Positions 16,056 to 23,962 of a stretch of DNA of 32,245 nucleotides are shown here, piece by piece. Under the pieces are notes generated by a model, which did not search any database, had not been told where the DNA came from, and was given only the letters and a program-made list of their open reading frames with translations. Source of the DNA: Methylococcales bacterium. GTDB lineage: Bacteria > Pseudomonadota > Gammaproteobacteria > Methylococcales > Methylomonadaceae. The stretch covers positions 1 through 32,245 of the forward strand of contig JAPLRR010000035.1 in NCBI GenBank assembly GCA_026399075.1. The letters run 5' to 3'. The first letter of the stretch is position 1, and each line of letters opens with the position of its first letter. The translations under genes and the position numbers were made by a program.

Positions 16056-16785
16056 TCAACAAAAGAAGAATCGCTTATTAATTATCACCATTTTTGCCAT
16101 GACTATTGTTCCATTTATGATCGCTTGGGTGCTAAACCAAAATCCAAGCCTACTTAAAGGGACTAGTAACCGTGGGCAGCTTATAATTCCCCCAGTAACG
16201 ACTGAGAAAGCAGATTTTATTGGCTTTGATCCCTTTTCAGTTAAAAATATCGGCGAACTTGCAGGGCATTGGTTGATAGTCAATGTCATCCCCAATACCA
16301 ATTGTAATGCCGTTTGTTTGGACGCGCTATTAAAAACCCGGCAATTAAGGTTGATGTTAAATAAAGAATTGTCGCGGACTAGACGGGTGGTTATTGTTTT
16401 TAAAGAACCACTTTTAGAAGCCGCCGGACAATGGTGGTTAAAAGACACCTTATTATGGCGGTTGCGCCGCACCGATAATGAGTCTGACAATGCCCTATTT
16501 ATAAGTTTATTGCAAGAAGAAAACAAGCTGGATGAGGCCTTGATAAAAAAGCTAATCGCCAACGAAAACCCTGAATTTGCCCTAAATTCAGAGCTGATCA
16601 GGGTAAGACCCAGTGTAGGGCTAGCGGAAAAGCTGTTGGCAATAAGAAAAGGCGTATTGCCTGAGGGGATGATCTTTTTAATAGATCCCCTAGGTAACTT
16701 AATGATGCAATATGAGCCAGGATTTAACACTTATAAGGTAAAAGATGACCTTATGCATCTATTAAAAATTTCACAAATTGGGTAG
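16045..16785 (+). CDS. Sco-like oxidase assembly protein (single membrane anchor)
   Basis: A 246-residue protein with one N-terminal helix (about 10-30) and a periplasmic domain that looks like a divergent Sco/thioredoxin fold. After the strand HWLIVNVIP comes C87-N-A-V-C91, matching the CxxxC copper/thiol motif of Sco proteins. Downstream similarity to Sco is weak and the usual distal His is not obvious, so copper delivery to CuA is an inference. A comparable unnamed membrane protein lies between SURF1 and ctaA in Pseudomonas. It overlaps SURF1 by 11 bases and ends 12 bases before the ctaA-ftsY frame, so it belongs to the same operon. Confidence 0.75.
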   Translation: MINNQQKKNRLLIITIFAMTIVPFMIAWVLNQNPSLLKGTSNRGQLIIPPVTTEKADFIGFDPFSVKNIGELAGHWLIVNVIPNTNCNAVCLDALLKTRQLRLMLNKELSRTRRVVIVFKEPLLEAAGQWWLKDTLLWRLRRTDNESDNALFISLLQEENKLDEALIKKLIANENPEFALNSELIRVRPSVGLAEKLLAIRKGVLPEGMIFLIDPLGNLMMQYEPGFNTYKVKDDLMHLLKISQIG

Positions 16786-16797
16786 TGGAAAAATAAC

Positions 16798-18729
16798 ATG
16801 TTCAGAAAACTAACTTTATTTGGCGTCTTTTTGACGTTAATCATTATTGCCTTTGGTTCATACTACCGCCTATCAGGTATTGAGCGGGCGCTAACCGAAA
16901 AAAATGCAATTGCGGAGTGGATAGGTAGCAGCCATGTTTATTTGGCTGGTGCTCTGGGCGGGGTGGTTTTATTGCTGGGGGCGCTGTCATTTAAGCGGCG
17001 GCCATATCGTAAAGCGGCAATGACCAGTACATTTTTGTTGATAGTGTGGGTTGGCTTGCAAGCAGCATTAGGCTATTGGACTAAAGCCATACATTTGGTG
17101 CCTATTATTTTAGGCACACAGGTGTTGATGGGCTTAATCACTTTCTGGTTGCTTTCGTGGTTGTACTTACGCGCCAATCCAGCAATTGCCGGGCGTATTA
17201 GTGTTGGCCAAGTCCGTGGGGGCTTGGTGATTTTTACCCGTGCCAGTATGCTGGTGTTATTTCTACAGATCGTGTTGGGCATCTGGGTTAGTGTTAACCA
17301 TGCGGCTTTGGCCTGTAATGGCTTTCCATTGTGCAATGGGGAGTGGTGGCCAAAAGCAGATTATATTAATGCGCTGAAATTGTTTAGTAGCTTGTTTACA
17401 GGTTATGCCGGCATTATTTCTTTCGATGCCCAGGTGGCTGCGAATTGGCTGCATAGGATCAGCGGATTGGTCTGTTTTTTCATGCTGAGTTTGCTGATGT
17501 TCAAAGCAACAGCGATTAACGCCAATAAAACGGTAAAGACTGCTGGTTTATGGTTAGGTGTGTTGCTGTTTTTGCAAATGGGCTTGGCAATTGTTGGGGT
17601 TAAGTTGGGGTTGCCATTATGGGCGGCATTAGCCCATCATGTTGTAGAGGCAATATTAATGTTGCCGTTAATTGCAATCAGCTTTTATAGCCGATATGGC
17701 GGGCCAGAAACACAAGGCCCAGCTGATGAAAAATTAGGGTTAACTACCGGCACAGCAGAAGCAACCGAAACGCTAATTGGTCAGGCATTTTATGAAGAGC
17801 CAGCACCAGAGTCGCTCTATGTTAGGCTTAAGACACAGTTAAAGCGAACCCGTTCTGGTCTTGGCGGAGTATTGTCCACTCTGCCCTTAGGCCAGAAAAT
17901 CATCAACAATGATTTATTGGTGGAAATAGAAACCAGTTTGATAATGGCTGATGTCGGGGTTGAGGCAACTGCCGCAATAATAAACAATTTAACACAAGGT
18001 GTAGATCGTCATCAGTTGAATGATGGGGTTGCTTTGTCAGCCGCCTTAAAGCACGAGTTGTTGGGGATACTCCAGCCTTGTAATATACCGCTGCATATCC
18101 CCAAGCAAGACAGCCCTTTTGTTATTTTAGTGGTCGGGGTAAATGGCGCAGGCAAAACCACAACCATTGGAAAATTGGCCAAACGTCTACAGGTACAAGG
18201 CCATAGTGTGATGTTGGCAGCAGGGGATACCTTTAGGGCGGCTGCGGTTGAGCAGTTGCAAGTTTGGGGTGAGCGCAATAACATCCCTGTGGTCGCCCAG
18301 CATACCGGGGCCGATTCGGCCTCAGTCATTTATGATGGCCTACAGTCAGCTAAAGCCAAAGGGATTGATGTCTTAATTGCTGATACGGCGGGAAGGCTGC
18401 ATACGAAATCAAATTTAATGGATGAATTGAAAAAAGTAAAAAGGATCATGTCAAAGCTCGATGGGGCGGCACCCCATGAAGTGTTGTTGGTACTCGATAC
18501 GGGTACGGGGCAGAATGCACTGTCCCAGGCAAAATTGTTTAATGAGGCGGTTGCCTTAACAGGTTTGGTATTGACCAAACTAGACGGCACGGCAAAAGGG
18601 GGTGTTATTTTTGCCTTGGCAAAAAACACCGGCATCCCGATTCGTTTTATAGGCATCGGTGAAAGTATTGATGATTTGCAGGACTTTGATGCGGAATTGT
18701 TTGTCGATGCCTTATTTGTAAAAGATTGA
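16798..18729 (+). CDS. CtaA heme A synthase-FtsY SRP receptor fusion
   Basis: One uninterrupted 643-codon frame. Residues 1-298 form an eight-helix CtaA/COX15-type domain with candidate haem histidines 46, 99, 219 (WLHR) and 280/281, and a Cys173/Cys179 loop (ALACNGFPLCN). CtaA oxidises haem O to haem A. Residues 299-339 are an acidic linker. Residues 340-643 are a complete FtsY NG domain: N domain about 340-435, GVNGAGKTTT at 447-456, DTFRAAAVEQL at 477-487, DTAGRL at 529-534, TKLDGTAKGG at 593-602 and GIGE at 619-622. FtsY receives ribosome-SRP complexes at the membrane. Its usual A domain is missing. Eight helices put both ends of CtaA in the cytoplasm, where FtsY works. No ATG, GTG or TTG lies in frame from codon 290 to 358. 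ftsE follows after 4 bases. The CtaA half lacks the usual first-loop CPDWPxC motif. Confidence 0.93.
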   Translation: MFRKLTLFGVFLTLIIIAFGSYYRLSGIERALTEKNAIAEWIGSSHVYLAGALGGVVLLLGALSFKRRPYRKAAMTSTFLLIVWVGLQAALGYWTKAIHLVPIILGTQVLMGLITFWLLSWLYLRANPAIAGRISVGQVRGGLVIFTRASMLVLFLQIVLGIWVSVNHAALACNGFPLCNGEWWPKADYINALKLFSSLFTGYAGIISFDAQVAANWLHRISGLVCFFMLSLLMFKATAINANKTVKTAGLWLGVLLFLQMGLAIVGVKLGLPLWAALAHHVVEAILMLPLIAISFYSRYGGPETQGPADEKLGLTTGTAEATETLIGQAFYEEPAPESLYVRLKTQLKRTRSGLGGVLSTLPLGQKIINNDLLVEIETSLIMADVGVEATAAIINNLTQGVDRHQLNDGVALSAALKHELLGILQPCNIPLHIPKQDSPFVILVVGVNGAGKTTTIGKLAKRLQVQGHSVMLAAGDTFRAAAVEQLQVWGERNNIPVVAQHTGADSASVIYDGLQSAKAKGIDVLIADTAGRLHTKSNLMDELKKVKRIMSKLDGAAPHEVLLVLDTGTGQNALSQAKLFNEAVALTGLVLTKLDGTAKGGVIFALAKNTGIPIRFIGIGESIDDLQDFDAELFVDALFVKD

Positions 18730-18733
18730 CGTT

Positions 18734-19390
18734 ATGATAAGGTTCGATAATGTCAATAAACGTTATCCAGAGACCGGTGACGTGTTACGTAACATCAGTT
18801 TCCATTTGCGGCGTGGTGAAATGGCCTTTCTTACTGGCCATTCAGGGGCGGGTAAAAGCACTTTGCTAAGATTGATTGCCACGATGGAGCGGTGTAGCCG
18901 TGGCCAGATATTTTTGGATGGTCAAGATCTGAATCAAGTCAAAGAAAATCAATTGCCTTTTATACGCAGAAAAATGGGCTTCATTTATCAAGATTATAAA
19001 TTGCTGCACGATAGGACTGTGTTTGATAATGTGGCCTTGCCTTTAGTGATTGCGGGGTTTGGGCATCATGAAATTGCCCGAAGGGTAAGGGCTGCCTTAG
19101 ATAAGGTCAGCTTGACAGGCAAAGAAAAAAAATACCCATTGGCACTGTCGGGTGGTGAGCAGCAGCGGGTAGGCATAGCCCGTGCGGTGGTCAATAAGCC
19201 GCCTATCATCGTTGCTGACGAACCAACTGGAAATCTTGACCCCGAATTATCTGCGGAAATAATGTTTTTGTTTGGCCAGTTTCAGCAAGTTGGTGTTACC
19301 GTGCTGATCGCCACACATGATATTTCATTGATAGAACAACTGAACCGCCGTGTTTTGAAGTTGGATCATGGGCAATTGGTCGGGGGCTAA
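18734..19390 (+). CDS. ftsE: FtsE, cell-division ABC ATPase
   Basis: The ATPase of the FtsEX complex, which with FtsX couples the division ring to activation of peptidoglycan hydrolases. The 218-residue protein has Walker [10 protein letters not shown] (about 35-43), Q-loop IYQDYKLL, the ABC signature LSGGEQQR and Walker [10 protein letters not shown] followed by the H-loop ATHD. The length is typical. It starts four bases after the CtaA-FtsY frame and ends three bases before ftsX, keeping the classical ftsY-ftsE-ftsX order. Confidence 0.97.
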   Translation: MIRFDNVNKRYPETGDVLRNISFHLRRGEMAFLTGHSGAGKSTLLRLIATMERCSRGQIFLDGQDLNQVKENQLPFIRRKMGFIYQDYKLLHDRTVFDNVALPLVIAGFGHHEIARRVRAALDKVSLTGKEKKYPLALSGGEQQRVGIARAVVNKPPIIVADEPTGNLDPELSAEIMFLFGQFQQVGVTVLIATHDISLIEQLNRRVLKLDHGQLVGG

Positions 19391-19393
19391 GCT

Positions 19394-20413
19394 ATGAAAC
19401 GAAGCAATAAGAACCGGATTATTAAAGACCCGCCAGCCCGTCCCGTACGGCAGGAAACCCGGCAAACAACCAAAGCAGGGGGAAACTATGCAGACAGGCT
19501 GACCGCTTATCGTGACCTTCATGCACATGCCTTGTTTTCAAGTCTAGGGCGTCTGGTTGCCACGCCTTTTACCTCGATAATGACACTATCTGTTTTGGCC
19601 ATTGCCATTTCGCTGGCCAGTGGGTTTTATATTTTGGTGGCGAATGTCCAGCAATTAACGGGTAATTTGGAAACTAGCAACCAAATCTCCCTTTTTCTTC
19701 GGGATGACGTTTCTGATGTCCATGCCAACAAGTTGGCTGACAGTATCAGGCATGATCTTCGCATCCAAGATGTTAAGTTGATTACTAGGGAACAAGCCAT
19801 GGCGGAATTTAAAACCTATAGTGGCTTCGGTGATGCCATCAATATGCTGGAAAAAAATCCACTACCAATTGTACTTAAGGTGTTGCCTAAGCACACGCTG
19901 GAAGATAAGGAAGGCCTGGAGGGTTTGTTAAATCATTTTAAACAAGCCCCAGAAGTTGACATTGCCCAGATGGATTTACAATGGATTGAGCGCCTGCAAT
20001 CCATATTGGCGGTGGCGAGGCTTTTTGCTGCCTTGTTAAACTTGATGCTGGGTGCGGCTGTTTTGTTTATTATCGGCAATACCATCCGCTTGGAGTTACA
20101 TAACCGCCGTGATGAGGTGGTTATTGCTAAATTGGTCGGCGCGACCAACGGTTTTATCCGTAGGCCATTTTTATACACGGGGTTCTGGATAGGTTTTATT
20201 TCTGGTGTGTTTGCGTGGTTTATTGTCGCGGTGCTGATGTTGATATTAAGGCAGCCTGTAGAAAGGCTCTCTGGTCTCTATGAAGGCGGATTCCATCTGT
20301 TGTTTTTAAGTGCGGCAGAAACGGTGGCAATGATTGGCTGCTCTTCTGCATTGGGTGTGCTAGGGGCTTGGGTGGTGCTTTTCTTCCAACTACAGAATAC
20401 GGTATCGGAATAA
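19394..20413 (+). CDS. ftsX: FtsX, cell-division ABC permease
   Basis: The membrane partner of FtsE. The 339-residue protein has a basic cytoplasmic N-terminus (about 1-55), a first helix (about 56-80), a periplasmic domain of about 90 residues that contacts hydrolase activators, and three C-terminal helices (about 210-235, 258-285, 300-335). This is the type V-like FtsX layout, and the length fits the gammaproteobacterial family. It directly follows ftsE and is 77 bases from rpoH; those 77 bases hold a CIRCE operator. Confidence 0.96.
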   Translation: MKRSNKNRIIKDPPARPVRQETRQTTKAGGNYADRLTAYRDLHAHALFSSLGRLVATPFTSIMTLSVLAIAISLASGFYILVANVQQLTGNLETSNQISLFLRDDVSDVHANKLADSIRHDLRIQDVKLITREQAMAEFKTYSGFGDAINMLEKNPLPIVLKVLPKHTLEDKEGLEGLLNHFKQAPEVDIAQMDLQWIERLQSILAVARLFAALLNLMLGAAVLFIIGNTIRLELHNRRDEVVIAKLVGATNGFIRRPFLYTGFWIGFISGVFAWFIVAVLMLILRQPVERLSGLYEGGFHLLFLSAAETVAMIGCSSALGVLGAWVVLFFQLQNTVSE

Positions 20414-20431
20414 AACTGGGTCGAAAAATTA

Positions 20432-20458
20432 TTAGCACTCTTGTTTAGAGAGTGCTAG
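20432..20458. promoter_or_regulatory. CIRCE operator (HrcA binding site) upstream of rpoH
   Basis: TTAGCACTC, nine spacer bases, then GAGTGCTAG: the CIRCE consensus TTAGCACTC-N9-GAGTGCTAA with a single mismatch at the last base and the exact spacer length. HrcA binds CIRCE to repress groESL or dnaK operons and lets go on heat shock. The site ends 32 bases before the rpoH start codon, a usual position in a 5' leader or over a promoter. Neither hrcA nor a chaperonin gene is in the window. Confidence 0.88.
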
Positions 20459-20490
20459 AATTTGACAAAAGTTTTTCCTAAGGAGATACC

Positions 20491-21348
20491 ATGAGTAACG
20501 CATTGGCTTTACCTGTTAATTTATCGGTTGGAACATTTGATGCCTATTTAAATCTAGTGCGGCAAATGCCTAGATTGACATCGGATCAGGAACGCGAATT
20601 AACCCTAAGATTTAGGGACGAAGGTGATGTGGAAGCAGCCCGCGAATTGGTGATGAGTAACCTGCGGTTTGTTGTCCATGTTGCTAGGGGCTATAGTGGT
20701 TATGGCTTGTCTATGCCGGATATTATCCAAGAAGGGAATATTGGCCTGATGAAGGCGGTTAAGCGCTTTGACCCGGATGTTGGGGTTCGTTTAGTGTCTT
20801 TCGCTGTGCATTGGATCAAAGCGGAAATTCATGAGTACGTGATTAAAAATTGGGGCATAGTCAAGGTTGCGACCACTAAAGCCCAACGTAAGCTGTTTTT
20901 TAATTTGCGAAAATCCAAACATGACATAGGCTGGTTGTCGAACGACGAAGCGATGGCAATTGCTGAAAACCTCAATGTTGAGCTCAGCGACGTCTATGAA
21001 ATGGAAAAACGTTTAGGTAGCCAAGATATGTCTTTTGACATGCCTACCGATGAATCAGCCGAAGAGGGTTTTGCCTATCCTTCAAATTACCTACAGCAAC
21101 ACGGAGCAGATCCGTCTGATTTGCTTGAAAATGCCGATTGGGAAGAGCATGGCCAGGATTTATTGACCGAAGCCTTGGCCAGCTTGGATGCGCGTAGTTT
21201 GGATATACTTTCTAGCCGTTGGTTGGCTGACAAAAAAGCCACTTTGCATGAATTGGCGGAACGTTACAATGTGTCGGCTGAAAGGATTAGGCAATTAGAA
21301 CAAAACGCCATGAAAAAGTTAAAGGCAGCGGTTGTTCTGGAAGCTTAA
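20491..21348 (+). CDS. rpoH: RpoH, heat-shock sigma factor (sigma-32)
   Basis: Directs RNA polymerase to heat-shock promoters. The 285-residue protein has region 2 ([13 protein letters not shown], about 56-68; [18 protein letters not shown], 77-94), the RpoH box QRKLFFNLR at 132-140 that separates it from the housekeeping sigma, and a C-terminal region 4 helix-turn-helix ([19 protein letters not shown]). The length matches E. coli RpoH (284). AGGAG at 20481-20485 gives a good ribosome site. It ends the ftsY-ftsE-ftsX-rpoH series. A CIRCE element just upstream suggests HrcA control. Confidence 0.97.
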   Translation: MSNALALPVNLSVGTFDAYLNLVRQMPRLTSDQERELTLRFRDEGDVEAARELVMSNLRFVVHVARGYSGYGLSMPDIIQEGNIGLMKAVKRFDPDVGVRLVSFAVHWIKAEIHEYVIKNWGIVKVATTKAQRKLFFNLRKSKHDIGWLSNDEAMAIAENLNVELSDVYEMEKRLGSQDMSFDMPTDESAEEGFAYPSNYLQQHGADPSDLLENADWEEHGQDLLTEALASLDARSLDILSSRWLADKKATLHELAERYNVSAERIRQLEQNAMKKLKAAVVLEA

Positions 21349-21400
21349 CGTTATTTTATTAAGTGCTCGCCCTTATCTTCTGCCTACTTGGTTGAAGCAA

Positions 21401-21437
21401 GTCCAAATGACGCTTAAGCATTAAGTGCCATTTGGAC
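21401..21437. repeat. Long hairpin after rpoH
   Basis: A nine-base perfect stem (21401-21409 with 21429-21437) continues, after one mismatch, into a further seven pairs (21411-21417 with 21421-21427, one wobble) around a 3-base loop. There is no T tract. It lies 52 bases past rpoH and could act as a 3' end stabiliser or a Rho-linked stop. No gene is seen in 21349-21522. Confidence 0.5.
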
Positions 21438-21522
21438 AGGGTAACAGGCTTATTTTTACGTCAAACATCCCCCTCTATTTGGTTTCGGGCTAAGCTTGTA
21501 ACCAACATATACCGTTACGGCA

Positions 21523-21759
21523 CTAGGCGGGATTAAGCAGATTTAGCACGGTTTGCGCCTGTTCTGCCGCTTCATGGCCTAGGCTCGTTAAATATCCACC
21601 ATCCTCTTGGGTCACTAAGCCCTTAATGTACAAACGCTTGGTGGCTGCAATATTTTCAGGGGCGGCGGTTTTATGTACCTTGATTCCTTCTTGTGTAGTG
21701 CTTAGGTTGTAACGGACTAGAATGTTCAGTTCGTCTACAATGTCTTGGGTATAGGGCAT
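21523..21759 (-). CDS. TIGR02647-type small conserved protein
   Basis: A 78-residue acidic/helical protein. Its stretches LVRYNLSTTQEGIKVHKTA and GLVTQEDGGYLTSLGHEAAE match the TIGR02647 family known from Pseudomonas and relatives, sometimes labelled DNA-binding. The layout resembles a small winged helix (helix, helix, then a GGYLTSLG wing), so nucleic-acid binding is possible but unproven. It stands alone; no operon partner is close on its strand. Confidence 0.8.
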   Translation of the reverse strand: MPYTQDIVDELNILVRYNLSTTQEGIKVHKTAAPENIAATKRLYIKGLVTQEDGGYLTSLGHEAAEQAQTVLNLLNPA

Positions 21760-21913
21760 AGCAAATCCTCATGATTTATTGATACAGCCGGATAGCATAA
21801 AGCTATTTCTAGGTAAGGAGTATCTTTTTTTCGGGGTCGCAGGCATTCAATCAAGGGCTTCGGTAGGCTAAGCCAGCCAGAAAGGCCAAAGCGTCTTAAA
21901 TACACATGATCAG

Positions 21914-22246
21914 CTAATAACGGTGTACCGAACTATCACAGTTTAGGGACCAAGCGTCTATGCCATCGGTTAAATTGGTGATGTTTTTATAGCCCAAGTT
22001 CAAGAGCAGGTGGGCAGCCTGATGGCTACGCATACCATGATGGCAAATGACGATAATTTCTTGCTGCGGATCCACTTCATGTAGCCTATGCTCAAGTTGG
22101 TTCAGCGGGATTAAAATACTGTTAGGGATATGTGCAAATTGAAATTCATGCGGCTCCCTGACATCCAGCAAAAAAAGCTTTTCGTTTTGTTCAAGCTTAT
22201 TTTTTAATTCTGTTGCGGAAATTTGTTTTACAGTCATTGTTGTCAC
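21914..22246 (-). CDS. Rhodanese-like sulfurtransferase
   Basis: A 110-residue single rhodanese domain. The active loop is C68-HHGMRS with Cys68 as the persulfide-carrying residue, preceded by LLDVREPHEF (about 26-35), the CH2-like motif. Such proteins move sulfane sulfur in the cytoplasm; the substrate is not evident. The first start is GTG at 22246, whose GTGA overlaps the stop of the aminotransferase gene; an ATG three codons on (22237) is also possible. Overlap implies coupling to the aminotransferase, but I see no pathway that links the two. Confidence 0.92.
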   Translation of the reverse strand: MTTMTVKQISATELKNKLEQNEKLFLLDVREPHEFQFAHIPNSILIPLNQLEHRLHEVDPQQEIIVICHHGMRSHQAAHLLLNLGYKNITNLTDGIDAWSLNCDSSVHRY

Positions 22247-23421
22247 CGATTAATAAATCGCTCCAAGCGTTGGATGGCGATGGTCATGTTAGCAATAGAA
22301 GTCGTATACGCAAAGCGCAACATTTGCCTTGAGTTGTGGGCACCAAAATCTTTTCCTGGGGTTAGTGCAACGGCTTCGGTTTCCAAAAAATCCAGTGCAA
22401 ATTGAAAGCTGTCATTGCTAAATGGGCTACAATCAGCATAGATATAAAAAGCCCCTTCTGGTTTAATGGGGATCTTAAAGCCTAAATTCAACAATTTATC
22501 ATAAAGAAAGTCCCTACGTTCGGCAAATTTAGCCCGCCGATATTCAAGTTCGGCCAGGGTGCTGTCGTCAAAGGCGGCCAAAGCGGCATATTGTGATTGG
22601 GTGGAGGTGGCAATATAAATATTCTGGGCTAATTTCTCCGTGGCATCAATAAATTCATCGGGCACAACCAGCCAACCAATCCGCCATCCCGTCATACCAA
22701 AATATTTAGAAAAACTGTTGATGACAAACACATCATCACTAAACGCAAGGGCAGTGTTTGCCTGGGTGCCGTAAACCAGTCCATGATAAATCTCATCCGA
22801 ATAAAAGCAACCCCCTAACGAATTGGTCGTATAGATAATTTTCTTTAATTCCTCAGGCTTGATCAGCGTGCCGGTAGGATTAGACGGTGAGGCAACCAAC
22901 ACGCCTTTGGTGTGTGGTGTCCAATGGGCCTCGATTTGCTTTGCGGTTAATTGATAATGGTTGTCGGCATCAACGGCAATGGTTCTGGGTTTGCCACCCA
23001 GCAGCGTGGCAAAATTGCTGTTGCACGGATAACAAGGGTCAGCCATCAAGAGTTCTTCATCGGGGTTAAGGCTAACGCCTAGCGCCAACAAAAATGCCCC
23101 AGAAGCCCCTGGGGTAACAAAAATACGGCGGTCATCCACGTTTACCCCATAACGTTGTTGATAGAAGGCCGCAATTTTTTTCCGTAGTTCGGGTAAGCCA
23201 GCCGCAGCGGTATATTTAACTTCGCCAGTGCGCAGGTGCTTGATGCCAGCATCAATGATGCCGGGTGGGGTAGGGAAATCCGGTTCACCGATTTCCATGT
23301 GGATGACATCCCGACCTTGCGCTTCCAAATACTTGGCGCGACGCAGCAATTCCATGACATAAAACGAAGAAATTTCCGAATTACGCTCGGCCAGTCGTTT
23401 GCGCATAAAGGTGGTGTCCAT
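22243..23421 (-). CDS. Class I PLP-dependent aminotransferase
   Basis: A fold-type I aminotransferase of 392 residues. Visible sites: the PLP lysine in SFSKYFGMTGWR (Lys239), NPTG (about 181-184), Asp209 and Tyr212 in SDEIYHGLVY, and the substrate-carboxylate Arg near 371 (MLRFAYTTS). The subgroup with IGEPDFPTP and this C-terminus includes aspartate/aromatic and related aminotransferases, so exact substrates cannot be named. The start is the ATG at 23421; another ATG five codons later is possible. It is coupled to the rhodanese gene and is divergent from dksA, with 97 bases between the starts. Confidence 0.93.
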   Translation of the reverse strand: MDTTFMRKRLAERNSEISSFYVMELLRRAKYLEAQGRDVIHMEIGEPDFPTPPGIIDAGIKHLRTGEVKYTAAAGLPELRKKIAAFYQQRYGVNVDDRRIFVTPGASGAFLLALGVSLNPDEELLMADPCYPCNSNFATLLGGKPRTIAVDADNHYQLTAKQIEAHWTPHTKGVLVASPSNPTGTLIKPEELKKIIYTTNSLGGCFYSDEIYHGLVYGTQANTALAFSDDVFVINSFSKYFGMTGWRIGWLVVPDEFIDATEKLAQNIYIATSTQSQYAALAAFDDSTLAELEYRRAKFAERRDFLYDKLLNLGFKIPIKPEGAFYIYADCSPFSNDSFQFALDFLETEAVALTPGKDFGAHNSRQMLRFAYTTSIANMTIAIQRLERFINR

Positions 23422-23518
23422 TAAATAAAGGGTAATGATAGCAATAAATCTTGCTATGTGCCGACTATTCTGCTAAAAATGCGCAGTTTTTATTTATCCT
23501 GTCTATAGGAGTTAATGG

Positions 23519-23953
23519 ATGACCGATAGTGCTAAACCGATTACATCACCTTTCAGTTTTACGCCTTATAAAGAAAAAGAAGGCGAAGAATATATGGATG
23601 AAGCTCAACTGAAACATTTTGAGACGATTTTGAAAAATTGGAAAGCCGAATTAATGCACGAAGTGGACCGCACAGTGCACCACATGCAGGATGATGCCGC
23701 AAACTTTCCCGATCCCAATGACCGGGCCACCCAAGAGTCTGAATTCAGCTTGGAATTAAGGACGCGTGACCGTGAGCGCAGGCTGATTAAAAAAATTGAT
23801 GATTCCTTAAAAGAGATTGAATCGGGGGATTATGGTTTTTGTGAGGCTTGTGGCATAGAAATAGGCATACGCCGGTTGGAAGCCAGGCCCACTGCCACAT
23901 TGTGTATAGACTGCAAAACCCTCGATGAAATTCGGGAAAAACAAATGGGCTAG
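23519..23953 (+). CDS. dksA: DksA, RNA polymerase-binding transcription factor
   Basis: Binds in the secondary channel of RNA polymerase and, with ppGpp, adjusts transcription of rRNA and amino-acid genes. The 144-residue protein has a coiled coil (about 32-100) whose tip carries the D65-P-N-D68-x-A70 motif needed for activity. A four-cysteine zinc finger (Cys108, 111, 129, 132) and a C-terminal helix follow. AGGAG at 23507-23511 favours the ATG at 23519 over the out-of-frame ATG at 23515. It is followed 9 bases later by gluQ, the classical pair. Confidence 0.97.
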   Translation: MTDSAKPITSPFSFTPYKEKEGEEYMDEAQLKHFETILKNWKAELMHEVDRTVHHMQDDAANFPDPNDRATQESEFSLELRTRDRERRLIKKIDDSLKEIESGDYGFCEACGIEIGIRRLEARPTATLCIDCKTLDEIREKQMG

Positions 23954-23962
23954 ACGTTTGTC

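Noticed and set aside
17659..17875. Internal start for a free FtsY
   Set aside because: The in-frame ATG at 17659 and TTG at 17662 lie within the last CtaA helix, and the next possible start (TTG 17872) is already inside the FtsY N domain, with no clear ribosome site. A free, complete FtsY is therefore not supported.
20462..20467. TTGACA as the -35 box for rpoH
   Set aside because: Only 23 bases remain before the ATG, too few for a -10 box, a transcript start and the AGGAG site.
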